DNA from: an uncultured Nitrososphaerota archaeon | GTDB lineage: Bacteria > Bacillota > Clostridia > Oscillospirales > Ruminococcaceae | DNA: 9,747 bases | Assembly: GCA_934869045.1 (NCBI GenBank) | Contig: CAKXAF010000080.1 | Span: 1 to 9,747, forward strand | Direction: 5' to 3' | Part shown: positions 1 through 7,065 of the stretch, piece by piece | How the letters are laid out: each line of letters begins with the position of its first letter | Numbering within the stretch: position 1 is the first letter of the stretch | Notes under the pieces: model-generated | Database searches by the model: none | Told to the model about the DNA's origin: nothing | What the model saw: only the letters and a program-made list of their open reading frames with translations | Position numbers and translations under genes: made by a program

Positions 1-90
1 GGTCCGAAGGGCCGCCTCTTCCAGCGAAAAACGGATGCCGCTGCGAACCAGCGGCTCATCGTCCACAATTAAAACAGTCAGCACAGCCAT
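1..90 (-). CDS. Response regulator, N-terminal receiver fragment (YesN/AraC-type likely), cut by window edge
   Basis: The first 30 codons of a two-component response regulator are visible; the rest lies beyond base 1. The translation begins MAVLTVLIVDDEPLVRSGIR. It shows the first receiver beta strand followed by the acidic pair D10-D11, which binds the magnesium ion needed for phosphorylation, and the typical EPLVRSGI helix start. The phosphoacceptor aspartate and the output domain are outside the window. The gene follows the histidine kinase by 26 bases, with an AAAGGGG ribosome-binding site about 11 bases before the ATG, so the two form one operon. Kinases of the neighbouring type are usually paired with YesN-like regulators carrying an AraC-type DNA-binding domain. 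That output domain is inferred from the partner and not seen here. Confidence 0.85.
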   Translation of the reverse strand, partial: MAVLTVLIVDDEPLVRSGIRFSLEEAALRT

Positions 91-116
91 CCTGTTCCCG
101 TCCCCTTTCTTCTTCG

Positions 117-1928
117 TTAGGTTGTTTCTTTCCCGTCCCCATCCGGTTTTTGTCTCTGCGCAGGGATTCGAACCTGAATTTGCGTGAAATCCCCGAAAGC
201 GCTGTCCAGAGAGAGCCCGTATCCATCCCCGTAAAACAGGCGCAGCCGCTCCTGAATATTTCGCAGCCCGATTCCAAAGCCCTCCCCCCGAACCGCGCCT
301 GTCTCATCAAAAACATAGGCACGCAGCCTTGCCAGCACGTCTTCCGGAATACCGACGCCGTTATCCCGGATGGTAAAAAGAACGTCCCTCCCGTCCAGCC
401 GTCCCGTAATCTCCAGGCGGTAAGGTCTGGTCATCTGCTCCATGCTGTGGCTGATGGAGTTTTCGACAATGGGCTGCAAAATGAATTTCATGGTCCACAA
501 ATTGAGGATTTCTCCGTCAATGACGTAAGACACATCCATCCGGCTGCCAAAACGCACCCGCTGAATATCCAGATAATTTTGGATATGTGTGATCTCATCC
601 CGAATCGCTGTGACCTGTGCTCCATCCCGGTTGGTATTATAACGAAACATGTCACTGAGTTTTTCCACCATGGAAACAACGCCCCGGCGATCCCCCTGCT
701 GTGCCAGTACCTTGATGGATTCAAAGGTGTTAAACAGGAAATGAGGATTGATCTGCTTCTGGAGGGAGTCAATCTCAGCTCTTTTGCGCAGGATCTGATT
801 CTGCCGCACCGAGAGGGCCATGGAGTTGAAGGAATCGACCAGCTCTTCAACCTCGTCCTCGGCCTCCAACTCGATCCGGGTGGCGAACTCGTCCCGCTCC
901 GCCTGGTGGATGAACCGGATCACCTCGCCCAGCGGCCGGATATACGCTTTTGCCGTAAAACGGGCCGCCACAATCAGCAGCAGGATCGTTGAACCCGCTG
1001 CCACGCCAACCCAGATCACAAGGCTGAACATCTGCGCCTTGGCGTGCTGTTTTTCGGTAAACGCTACGAAGCGCCACCCCGTAGATTGGGAGGTTGTGGC
1101 GGAATAGTAATAGTTGGGATTGCGGTCGCTGGCAAAACTGGAGGAATCCCCTAACTCCGCCAGCAGTTCCTCCAGGCTGAAGTTCCCTGCAAATCGCTGG
1201 GGGTTGGAATTGTAGGCCACCTGTCCCTCCGGTGTCAGAATCATCAAAAAGCCGTTGGTCTCAAAGGAGGTGCCCTGGATCATCTTGTTCAGGATTTCCT
1301 TATTGACCGAGGCCAGGACATATCCTTTGGTTCTCCAGCGATAGATGTCACGTACCCGCATCGCATAGGCAAAGCTCTCCTGTCCCGCGGAGGGCGTCAC
1401 AAAATCCGAAACCAGCATCGTCCCGCCCGGGCTTCCCTCCAGGCCCTGGAACCAGGACTGCCGGTCGATCCCCCGCACCGCATAATTCCCCACGATGTCC
1501 TGTGGATTGGAAGACATGATATACTGCTTGTCTGTGACCACAACATAGACATGGATTCCTTCAAAAAAGGTGTTAATGTTTTTGAGATAGTCGTATGCAT
1601 CCCGATACACCAAATAGGATTCATATCCGCTGCTATTTCCGGCAATCAGGCTCTGTACAGCCTTCTGCCGTTCGGTGCTCATTACCGTGTTTTTCAGAAT
1701 GTCAATGTATTGGTCGAACACATTGACCGTCTGCCGGGCCTGGTTGTCCAAAAGGACTTTTGCATCATCATACAACAGTTTCCCGGAAATCGAAGAAACG
1801 ATGATGCCCAAAGAAAGTACCAAAAGCAAGCCAATCGCCACGATTACGGCAAATAGTTTGTTGGCCATGCCCCTTGGAGTCAACCGTCTTACAAGGTTCT
1901 TCCATGCGCGCTTCCAGCCGCCCTGCAT
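117..1928 (-). CDS. Membrane sensor histidine kinase, YesM-like (Cache-type sensor, HAMP, His_kinase, HATPase_c)
   Basis: This 603-residue sensor kinase should autophosphorylate in response to an extracellular signal and pass the phosphate to the regulator encoded directly downstream. A basic N-terminus precedes membrane helix 1 (about residues 25-47). A long extracellular region of Cache-like character follows (about 50-295), then helix 2 (about 301-323), a HAMP linker (about 324-376) and the His_kinase domain. The phosphoacceptor is H396 in INPHFLFN, the signature of the LytS/YesM branch. The ATP-binding domain has the N box ending in N490, the G1 box DNGVGI (522-527) and the G2 box GEGFGIGL (548-555). 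The ATG at 1928 is chosen because GGAGGTG lies about six bases upstream; an internal Met21 has its purine run too close. A TATAAT-type promoter lies upstream. Family knowledge links such kinases to sugar or peptide uptake; the ligand here is unknown. Confidence 0.93.
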   Translation of the reverse strand: MQGGWKRAWKNLVRRLTPRGMANKLFAVIVAIGLLLVLSLGIIVSSISGKLLYDDAKVLLDNQARQTVNVFDQYIDILKNTVMSTERQKAVQSLIAGNSSGYESYLVYRDAYDYLKNINTFFEGIHVYVVVTDKQYIMSSNPQDIVGNYAVRGIDRQSWFQGLEGSPGGTMLVSDFVTPSAGQESFAYAMRVRDIYRWRTKGYVLASVNKEILNKMIQGTSFETNGFLMILTPEGQVAYNSNPQRFAGNFSLEELLAELGDSSSFASDRNPNYYYSATTSQSTGWRFVAFTEKQHAKAQMFSLVIWVGVAAGSTILLLIVAARFTAKAYIRPLGEVIRFIHQAERDEFATRIELEAEDEVEELVDSFNSMALSVRQNQILRKRAEIDSLQKQINPHFLFNTFESIKVLAQQGDRRGVVSMVEKLSDMFRYNTNRDGAQVTAIRDEITHIQNYLDIQRVRFGSRMDVSYVIDGEILNLWTMKFILQPIVENSISHSMEQMTRPYRLEITGRLDGRDVLFTIRDNGVGIPEDVLARLRAYVFDETGAVRGEGFGIGLRNIQERLRLFYGDGYGLSLDSAFGDFTQIQVRIPAQRQKPDGDGKETT

Positions 1929-2009
1929 CTGCCCACCTCCGTCCGCTTTCCTTCCGGCGCTTCCCCGACAAATTTTTCCTTTTCCGACAGAAAAGCCACT
2001 TACGGAGAT

Positions 2010-2039
2010 ATTATATCATGAAATCCTCCAAAAAGCCAA
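2010..2039 (-). promoter_or_regulatory. Putative sigma-A-type promoter of the two-component operon
   Basis: Read on the minus strand, a perfect TATAAT (2010-2015) is preceded, after an 18-base spacer, by TTGGCT (2034-2039), a moderate match to TTGACA. It lies between the ATPase terminator and the kinase start, leaving an untranslated leader of roughly 75 bases. The position fits independent transcription of the kinase-regulator operon. The spacer is one base longer than ideal and the assignment is by inspection only. Confidence 0.6.
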
Positions 2040-2074
2040 CCCGCGTTGCAAGATTTCTTTCTTCCCAGCGCCGG

Positions 2075-2135
2075 AAATCAAAAACCGTGCAGCTGAAAAA
2101 GCGCATTGCATTTTCAGCTGCACGGTTTTTGATTT
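2075..2135 (-). terminator. Rho-independent terminator after the ATPase gene (25-bp perfect inverted repeat, probably bidirectional)
   Basis: Bases 2075-2099 are the exact reverse complement of 2111-2135, with an 11-base loop (2100-2110). The GC-rich core is CCGTGCAGCTG paired with CAGCTGCACGG, flanked outward by A-rich and T-rich arms, so each strand ends the stem in TTTTTGATTT. The structure begins eight bases after the ATPase stop codon on the minus strand. It separates that transcript from the kinase-regulator operon. The symmetry means it could also stop transcription arriving on the plus strand. Confidence 0.88.
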
Positions 2136-2143
2136 ACAGGGGC

Positions 2144-4150
2144 TTACGCGGCCTTGCGGCCTTTCCGTTTCTTTCCGATTTTTTCCAGCAGTCTCTCTCC
2201 CCCCTGGATGCCCCGCTCCATCCATTGGAGGATGGCAGGTGTGAGCAGCGCCACAGCCAGCAGGAAGATGGTCTCCCGAAACCCAATATCCACCAAGTCA
2301 AAAAACGCCGGCATGGTAAACAGGATTCCAAAGAACAGCAGAAACATCGTATAATAAACGGCCTTCCGCAGCAGTGTCTGGAGCGGGAAGACCCGCCCAA
2401 TCATAAACAGCCCGGTGATCCCGGTCGCCAGCATGCAGATCGTTGCCCGGGCTTCCGCTGAGGCCTCCAATGCCCAGCAGACAACAGTCGACGCCGCCAC
2501 CTGCAAAACCACAGCCAGCGCCCCGGCCGCAGCCTTTCGGAATACCGTCCGGAGGAAGTCCCCCTGTATCCGGCTGTAGGTAGGCTCCAGGGAGAGGATG
2601 AAAGAAGGAATCCCCACGGTGCAGGCCCCGATAACCGTCAGCTGAATCGGCACAAAAGGATACGCACTGCCGGTGATGAGGCAGAACAGCGTCAAAATCA
2701 CCGAAAAGATCGTCTTGACCAAAAACAAAGAGGCGGCACTCTGGATGTTGTTGATGACCCGCCGTCCCTCCCGAACAATATACGGCATGGAGGCAAAGTT
2801 TGAGTCTAACAGCACCAGATTGGAGCAGTCCTTGGCCGCGTCGCTGCCCGCGGCCATGGCGATGCTGCAATCCGCTTCCTTCAAGGCCAGGACATCATTG
2901 ACGCCGTCCCCTGTCATGGCAACGGTGTGCCCCTGGGCCTTCAGCGCCTGGACGATGGCTTTTTTCTGCTCCGGCGTCACCCGCCCGAAGATTCGATAAC
3001 GCTCCACCGCCGCGCGGATGGACTCCGGCGTCCGGAGAACCGTGGCGTCGATGTAGGACTCCGCCCCGGGCAGGCCGGCTTTCCGCGCGATGCTGGATAC
3101 TGTGGCTGGGTTGTCCCCGGAAATGACCATGAGGCGCACATCCTGCTTCTGGAAAAATTCCAGCGTCTCTCGGGCGTCAGAACGCACCACGTCGCTGAGC
3201 AGGATCAGCGCGCAGGGTCGCAATCCCGCCGGAAGGCCCATCTCCGGCAAATTTCCCGGCGCACGGGCCACCGTCAGCACCCGAACGCCCTCCTTGGCGT
3301 ACGCCTCCACCCGGGCGCGCAGGGCCGGCTCTCCCTCCGGGAATAAAAATTCATAGGCTCCCATGAGGTAGGTTCCCGCTCCCTCAAAAACCGCGCCACT
3401 GTATTTCCGCGCGGAGGAAAAAGGGACTGTCCGGAGGGCCTTCCGCTGTACTCTGGCTGGGAACCGCTCCCGGACCGCCAGAAAGGTAGCGTTGTCGTCT
3501 TCCAAAGCGGCGGTCAGATCCCCCATAACTTCCTCCAAAGGGAACCCCTCCTCCAGGAGGACCGTACCCTCCACGGCCATCCTGCCTTCGGTGAGGGTAC
3601 CGGTTTTGTCCAGGCACAGGACATCCACCCGTGCCAGTGTCTCAATGCAGAAAAGCTCGTGGACCAGGGTCTTCCTCCGTCCCAAATTGATGACGCCCAC
3701 TGCAAGCGCGATGCTGATGAGCAGCACCAGCCCCTCTGGGATCATCCCCAGCACCGCTGCCACGGTGTTGACAATTGCGTCGGAGATTTCCGCCCCAGCC
3801 AAAAAGCGCTGGCTGCAGAACAGCCCTGCCCCCAGGGGAACAATCAGGATGCTGACCACTTTCAGAATCACATTGATGGCCTTTTGCAGCTGAGAGGGAT
3901 GCTTCTTCAGGACCTTGGCCTCGCTCATCAGCTTATAGGAAAAATTGTCTGCTCCCACGTGCTCCGTTTCCACCGCGGCCCTTCCGGAAACCACAAAGCT
4001 GCCGGAGTATAGCCGATCCCCCGGATGCTTGACAATGACGTCGGACTCACCTGTGATCAACGCTTCGTTAACTTCCAGGCTACCCTCCCGTACGATGGAG
4101 TCCGCGCAGATCTGGTTCCCAGCCGACAAAAGCAGGATATCCCCCAGCAC
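2144..4150 (-). CDS. C-terminal body of the split P-type ATPase (open frame of 668 codons from a GTG)
   Basis: After the TAG the frame stays open to 2144. The first usable start codon is GTG at 4148-4150, giving 668 residues with TGES (33-36), IPEGL (137-141), DKTGT with D181, SGDNP (344-348), TGDGVND (413-419) and the C-terminal membrane helices. A purine-rich GAGGAGG sits just before the GTG, but only about two bases away, which is closer than normal. If translated from here, the protein would lack M1-M2 and the first part of the actuator domain, so it is probably inactive. Reinitiation or readthrough would have to be shown before this is treated as a working gene. Confidence 0.5.
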   Translation of the reverse strand: MLGDILLLSAGNQICADSIVREGSLEVNEALITGESDVIVKHPGDRLYSGSFVVSGRAAVETEHVGADNFSYKLMSEAKVLKKHPSQLQKAINVILKVVSILIVPLGAGLFCSQRFLAGAEISDAIVNTVAAVLGMIPEGLVLLISIALAVGVINLGRRKTLVHELFCIETLARVDVLCLDKTGTLTEGRMAVEGTVLLEEGFPLEEVMGDLTAALEDDNATFLAVRERFPARVQRKALRTVPFSSARKYSGAVFEGAGTYLMGAYEFLFPEGEPALRARVEAYAKEGVRVLTVARAPGNLPEMGLPAGLRPCALILLSDVVRSDARETLEFFQKQDVRLMVISGDNPATVSSIARKAGLPGAESYIDATVLRTPESIRAAVERYRIFGRVTPEQKKAIVQALKAQGHTVAMTGDGVNDVLALKEADCSIAMAAGSDAAKDCSNLVLLDSNFASMPYIVREGRRVINNIQSAASLFLVKTIFSVILTLFCLITGSAYPFVPIQLTVIGACTVGIPSFILSLEPTYSRIQGDFLRTVFRKAAAGALAVVLQVAASTVVCWALEASAEARATICMLATGITGLFMIGRVFPLQTLLRKAVYYTMFLLFFGILFTMPAFFDLVDIGFRETIFLLAVALLTPAILQWMERGIQGGERLLEKIGKKRKGRKAA

Positions 4151-4240
4151 GACCTCCTCGATCCCGATCTGCCGTTCCGCCCCATCCCGCCGGACGGTGG
4201 CCTTGGCCGCGGAGATCAGGGAGAGCCGGTCCCAGGTCAG

Positions 4241-4513
4241 CTAGGCCCGCATTTCCTGGAATATGCCAATGGCGGTGTTGCAGACGACGATACCGATAAA
4301 AGCCGCATTTTTATAGGACCCCACCGACAGCACCAGAATGGCCAGGATCAGGTTGATCAGATTGAAAAACGTCATCAGATTGTCCCGGAAGATCCGCCCG
4401 GTGCTCTTGCTGATGCGGTTCTCCTGCTTGTTGAAAAGCCCCTGCTGAAGGCGTTCCTCCACCTGAGCCGTTGTTAACCCCTGCCCTGCCGGGGTATCTG
4501 TTTGCCCGTTCAT
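4241..4513 (-). CDS. N-terminal fragment of the split P-type ATPase (90 residues)
   Basis: This is what would be translated from the original start before the TAG at 4241-4243. It contains a cytoplasmic head with the pattern GLTTAQVEERLQQGLFN, typical of the cation-ATPase N-terminus, and then two hydrophobic helices (about residues 48-66 and 68-85) matching M1 and M2. It ends in the segment leading to the actuator domain. AAAGGAG (4521-4527) lies seven bases before the ATG, so initiation should be efficient. The fragment lacks all catalytic motifs and cannot pump alone. It follows gpmI by 121 bases. Confidence 0.55.
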   Translation of the reverse strand: MNGQTDTPAGQGLTTAQVEERLQQGLFNKQENRISKSTGRIFRDNLMTFFNLINLILAILVLSVGSYKNAAFIGIVVCNTAIGIFQEMRA

Positions 4514-4529
4514 AACCAGACTCCTTTTT

Positions 4530-4549
4530 GTTTTCTTCCTGAAGAAAAC
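4530..4549 (-). promoter_or_regulatory. Short inverted repeat in the ATPase leader, next to its ribosome-binding site
   Basis: GTTTTCTTC (4530-4538) is the reverse complement of GAAGAAAAC (4541-4549), with only two bases between, so the likely form is an eight-pair stem with a four-base loop. On the transcript it ends three bases before AAAGGAG, the ATPase ribosome-binding site. It could influence ribosome access or transcript stability. The stem is A/U-rich and may be incidental. Confidence 0.3.
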
Positions 4550-4581
4550 GATATTGGGGGTGTTGCGCCTTCAACACGCGG

Positions 4582-4625
4582 CAGGGGCCGCCGCAAACGG
4601 TGGATTTCACCGGCGGCGGCCCCTG
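4582..4625 (-). terminator. GC-rich hairpin nine bases after the gpmI stop; possible terminator or transcript-end stabiliser
   Basis: CAGGGGCCGCCGC (4582-4594) pairs perfectly with 4613-4625. Inside it, CGGTG (4598-4602) pairs with CACCG (4608-4612) around a GATTT loop, with a three-base bulge. On the minus strand this follows the gpmI stop almost at once. No T-run follows; the next bases are CCGCGTG. It is therefore not a classical rho-independent terminator. A second short stem, GTGTTG (4560-4565) with CAACAC (4572-4577), comes immediately downstream. The pair may act as an imperfect terminator, a pause site or a barrier to 3' exonucleases. Confidence 0.45.
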
Positions 4626-4634
4626 AAAGGCTGC

Positions 4635-6155
4635 TCATTTGTGCGCGATGAGGCTTTCGCCGTCCATCTCAGAAGGCTTCGGCAGGCCCATAATATCCAG
4701 CATGGTGGGGGACAGATCCGCCAGGCGGCCGCCCTCCCGCAGCTCGCAGGGATATCCGGCCACGATCAGCGGGACCGGGTTTGTGGTGTGAGCGGTAAAC
4801 GGGGAACCGTCGGGCTCCATCATCTTTTCCGCATTGCCGTGATCTGCTGTGATCAGCGCGGCGCCGCCAGCCTTGAGGATCGCGTCCACCGTCCGGCCCA
4901 CGCAGGCATCTACGGCCTCCACTGCCTGAACAGCTGCGGCTTCGATGCCGGTGTGTCCCACCATATCGCAGTTGGCGTAGTTGAGGATGATCATGTTGTA
5001 CTTGCCCTCCTCAACGGCCTTGACCACCGCGTCGGCAACCTCGTAGGCGCTCATTTCCGGCTTCAGGTCGAAGGTTTCCACGTCGGGGGATTTAACCAGG
5101 ATCCGGTCTTCACCGGGGAAGGTCTTTTCCTCGCCGCCGTTGTAGAAGAACGTCACATGGGCGTACTTCTGCGTCTCGGCGATGCGCAGCTGGGTCAGTC
5201 CCTGCTTGCTGATATATTCCCCCATGGTCATGGTCAAGGCTTCCGGCGGGAAAGCGACCTCCACGTTGGGCATAGTGGCGTCATACTGCGTCATGCAGAC
5301 GTAACGCAGAGGGAAGAAGCCGTTCCTGCGGGGAAATCCGTTGAAATCCGGATCCACGAAGGCGCGGGTAATCTGCCGGGCACGGTCGGGGCGGAAGTTG
5401 AAGAAGATCACGCTGTCGCCCGCCTGAATGGTCCCGTCCTTATCCAAAACGGTAGGGACTACGAATTCGTCGGTAACGCCTTCCTCATAAGACTTTTTGA
5501 TTGCTCCCACCGGGCAGCAGCCCTCGACGCCTTCGCCGTACACCATGGCAGCATAGGCTTTTTCCACCCGGTCCCAGGCGTTGTCCCGGTCCATGGCGTA
5601 AAAGCGGCCCATGACCGTGGCGACCTTACCGGCGCCGATACGGGCTAGCTCCTTAACCAGCTGGTCCATGTAATCCGCGCCGGAGGTAGGCGGCACATCC
5701 CGGCCGTCCAGCAGCGCGTGGACATAGATCCTTTCAACGCCCATATCCTTCGCCATTTCTATAAGCCCGAAAAGATGCTCAATATGGCTGTGAACGCCGC
5801 CGTCAGACAGCAGACCGATCAGGTGAAGGGCCTTGCCGTTTTTGACGCAGTTTTCCATGGCGCCCACCATGGCGGGATTCTGCCGGATAGTCCCTTCTTT
5901 GATGGATTTGGAGATCTTGACCAGCATCTGGTAGACCACCCGGCCCGCGCCGATGTTGGTGTGGCCCACCTCAGAATTGCCCATCTGTCCATCGGGCAGG
6001 CCTACGTCCAAGCCGCTGGCCCCGATAAGAGTATGAGGGCACTCAGCAAAGAGCTTATCCAAGTTGGGCTTTTTCGCTTCAGCGATGGCGTTGCCCCGGC
6101 TGTCGGGATTGTAGCCAAAGCCGTCCATAATAATCAATGCAACTGGTTTTTTCAT
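4635..6155 (-). CDS. gpmI: 2,3-bisphosphoglycerate-independent phosphoglycerate mutase
   Basis: This cytoplasmic enzyme interconverts 3-phosphoglycerate and 2-phosphoglycerate in glycolysis, using two metal ions (usually manganese) and a phosphoserine intermediate. The 506-residue length is normal for the family. Visible residues include D11 in the opening IIMDGFG, the nucleophile S61 in MGNSEVGH, VHSH (121-124), R184 with the following MDRD, NFRPDRAR (253-260), K330 in TQKYAHVTFF, D397/H401 in NCDMVGH, D438-H439 in TADHGNAEKM and H456 in AHTTNPVP. Together these form the phosphatase-like metal site and the phosphotransferase domain. AAAGGA lies about eight bases before the ATG. The gene begins 36 bases after tpiA ends and is probably co-transcribed with it. 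It is intact. Confidence 0.97.
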   Translation of the reverse strand: MKKPVALIIMDGFGYNPDSRGNAIAEAKKPNLDKLFAECPHTLIGASGLDVGLPDGQMGNSEVGHTNIGAGRVVYQMLVKISKSIKEGTIRQNPAMVGAMENCVKNGKALHLIGLLSDGGVHSHIEHLFGLIEMAKDMGVERIYVHALLDGRDVPPTSGADYMDQLVKELARIGAGKVATVMGRFYAMDRDNAWDRVEKAYAAMVYGEGVEGCCPVGAIKKSYEEGVTDEFVVPTVLDKDGTIQAGDSVIFFNFRPDRARQITRAFVDPDFNGFPRRNGFFPLRYVCMTQYDATMPNVEVAFPPEALTMTMGEYISKQGLTQLRIAETQKYAHVTFFYNGGEEKTFPGEDRILVKSPDVETFDLKPEMSAYEVADAVVKAVEEGKYNMIILNYANCDMVGHTGIEAAAVQAVEAVDACVGRTVDAILKAGGAALITADHGNAEKMMEPDGSPFTAHTTNPVPLIVAGYPCELREGGRLADLSPTMLDIMGLPKPSEMDGESLIAHK

Positions 6156-6191
6156 GAAATTTTCCTTTCCGCGGAGCGTGTCCGGACAAAT

Positions 6192-6962
6192 TCAGCCTTT
6201 GGTGGCGGCGTCGACGATGACGGCAAAGTCCGGAGCCTTCAGGGAAGCGCCGCCGATAAGGCCGCCGTCCACGTCAGGCTGGGCGACCAGTTCCGCCGCA
6301 TTCTTGGCGTTCATGGAGCCGCCGTATTGGATGGTAATGCCCTCCGCAGCCTCACAGCCGTAAAGAGCCTTGATGGTGGCGCGGATCACGGCGCAGACTT
6401 CGTTGGCCTGCTCCGCGGTGGCAGTTTTGCCGGTGCCGATGGCCCAGACCGGCTCATAGGCGATGATGACGTTCTTCAGTTCCTCAGCGGAAACGTCCTT
6501 CAGAGCAATCTTGGTCTGGAGGGCGACCAGCTCGCCGGTGATGCCGTTTTCCCGATCCGCCAGCATCTCGCCGACACAGAGGATGACCTTCAGCCCGGCA
6601 GCCAGAGCGGCTTTGGTGCGCTTGTTGACGGTGGTGTCGGTTTCGCCGAAGTACTGACGGCGCTCCGAGTGGCCGATGATGACGTACTCCACGCCCATCT
6701 CCGCCAGCATATCCGCGGAGATTTCTCCGGTAAACGCCCCGGACTTTTCAAAGTGGCAGTTCTGTGCGCCGACCTTGATGTTGGAGCCTTTCGCAGCATC
6801 CAGAACCGTCTCCAGGTTGGTGAAAGGCACGCAGGCGACAACGTCGCACCCGGCATTGGCCACCAGGGGCTTCATCTCCTCGATGAGGGCCTTGGCTTCG
6901 GGGCGGGTTTTGTTCATTTTCCAGTTGCCGGCGATAACGGCTTTACGGACAGCTTTTTTCAT
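6192..6962 (-). CDS. tpiA: Triose-phosphate isomerase
   Basis: This 256-residue TIM-barrel enzyme interconverts dihydroxyacetone phosphate and glyceraldehyde 3-phosphate in the cytoplasm. The catalytic set is complete: N13 and K15 in AGNWKMN, the electrophile H98 in IGHSERR and the base E170 in AYEPVWAIGTGKTA, where the flexible loop 6 follows. The phosphate-gripping GGSM (214-217) and DGGLIGGASL (232-241) are also present. The length is typical. AAAGGAG lies nine bases before the ATG. The gene sits between pgk and gpmI, separated from pgk by 159 bases that contain a terminator-like hairpin and from gpmI by only 36 bases. Expression may therefore combine readthrough from pgk with a local promoter I could not clearly identify. 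Confidence 0.97.
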   Translation of the reverse strand: MKKAVRKAVIAGNWKMNKTRPEAKALIEEMKPLVANAGCDVVACVPFTNLETVLDAAKGSNIKVGAQNCHFEKSGAFTGEISADMLAEMGVEYVIIGHSERRQYFGETDTTVNKRTKAALAAGLKVILCVGEMLADRENGITGELVALQTKIALKDVSAEELKNVIIAYEPVWAIGTGKTATAEQANEVCAVIRATIKALYGCEAAEGITIQYGGSMNAKNAAELVAQPDVDGGLIGGASLKAPDFAVIVDAATKG

Positions 6963-6989
6963 GTCAGATTACTCCTTTTCAACAGATCC

Positions 6990-7008
6990 GGGCGGGGATT
7001 TCCCGCCC
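6990..7008 (-). promoter_or_regulatory. GC-only hairpin in the tpiA leader
   Basis: GGGCGGG (6990-6996) pairs perfectly with CCCGCCC (7002-7008) around a five-base loop. On the minus-strand transcript the stem ends about eleven bases before the tpiA ribosome-binding site AAAGGAG. No T-run follows, so it is not a terminator. It may protect a processed 5' end or tune translation of tpiA. The role is inferred only from position and stability. Confidence 0.4.
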
Positions 7009-7032
7009 AGGCATTCTCTGCATAAACCGCAA

Positions 7033-7065
7033 AAACAGCGGGAGCCAAGCAAACTCCCGCCGTTT
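7033..7065 (-). terminator. Terminator or attenuator between pgk and tpiA
   Basis: On the minus strand GCGGGAG (7054-7060) pairs with CTCCCGC (7038-7044) across a nine-base loop. It is followed, two bases later, by TTTTT and then GCGG. The stem can be lengthened by four more pairs past one mismatch (7033-7036 with 7062-7065). This is a credible rho-independent terminator about 56 bases after the pgk stop. Because tpiA follows with no obvious promoter of its own, partial termination, giving more pgk than tpiA-gpmI transcript, is the likely effect. Confidence 0.65.

Larger units (their letters stand above)
2144..4513 (-). pseudogene. Cation-transporting P-type ATPase (CtpE/PacL-like) interrupted by one in-frame TAG
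   Basis: Reading from the ATG at 4513, the frame runs for 789 codons with a single internal stop, TAG at codon 91 (4241-4243). The same frame continues without a shift on both sides. Restored, the protein has all core P-type ATPase parts: membrane pair M1-M2 (about 48-85), actuator motif TGES (154-157), IPEGL in M4 (258-262), phosphorylation site DKTGT with D302 (codon at 3608-3610), SGDNP and TGDGVND (534-540), then a hydrophobic C-terminal half. The sequence context resembles the CtpE/YfgQ branch, some members of which move calcium; the ion here is not predictable. Text around the stop reads EMRA-stop-LTWDRLSLISAAKATV. Relatives usually have a basic residue there, so one change from AAG to TAG would explain it. 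Other possibilities are a sequencing error or readthrough. Nothing else in the gene looks degraded. Confidence 0.8.

Noticed and set aside
150..992. Plus-strand open frame of 280 codons opposite the kinase
   Set aside because: It is the complement of the well-supported histidine kinase, shows no domain pattern and has no convincing ribosome-binding site.
1874..2461. Plus-strand open frame covering the 1929-2143 gap
   Set aside because: It runs through the terminator hairpin and into antisense of the ATPase, with no homology pattern. The gap is better explained by a promoter and a terminator.
4241..4513. TAG as a pyrrolysine or reassigned sense codon
   Set aside because: TAG ends the DegV-family gene in the same window, no pyl genes are visible, and P-type ATPases are not known pyrrolysine proteins. 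A point mutation is simpler.
4554..5648. Plus-strand open frame of 364 codons opposite gpmI
   Set aside because: It is a shadow of the confidently identified mutase, rich in His, Gly and Val as expected from reverse-strand codon bias.
5718..7025. Plus-strand open frame of 435 codons opposite gpmI and tpiA
   Set aside because: It spans two certain glycolytic genes and their gap on the other strand. Long antisense frames are common in GC-rich DNA, and the translation resembles no known family.
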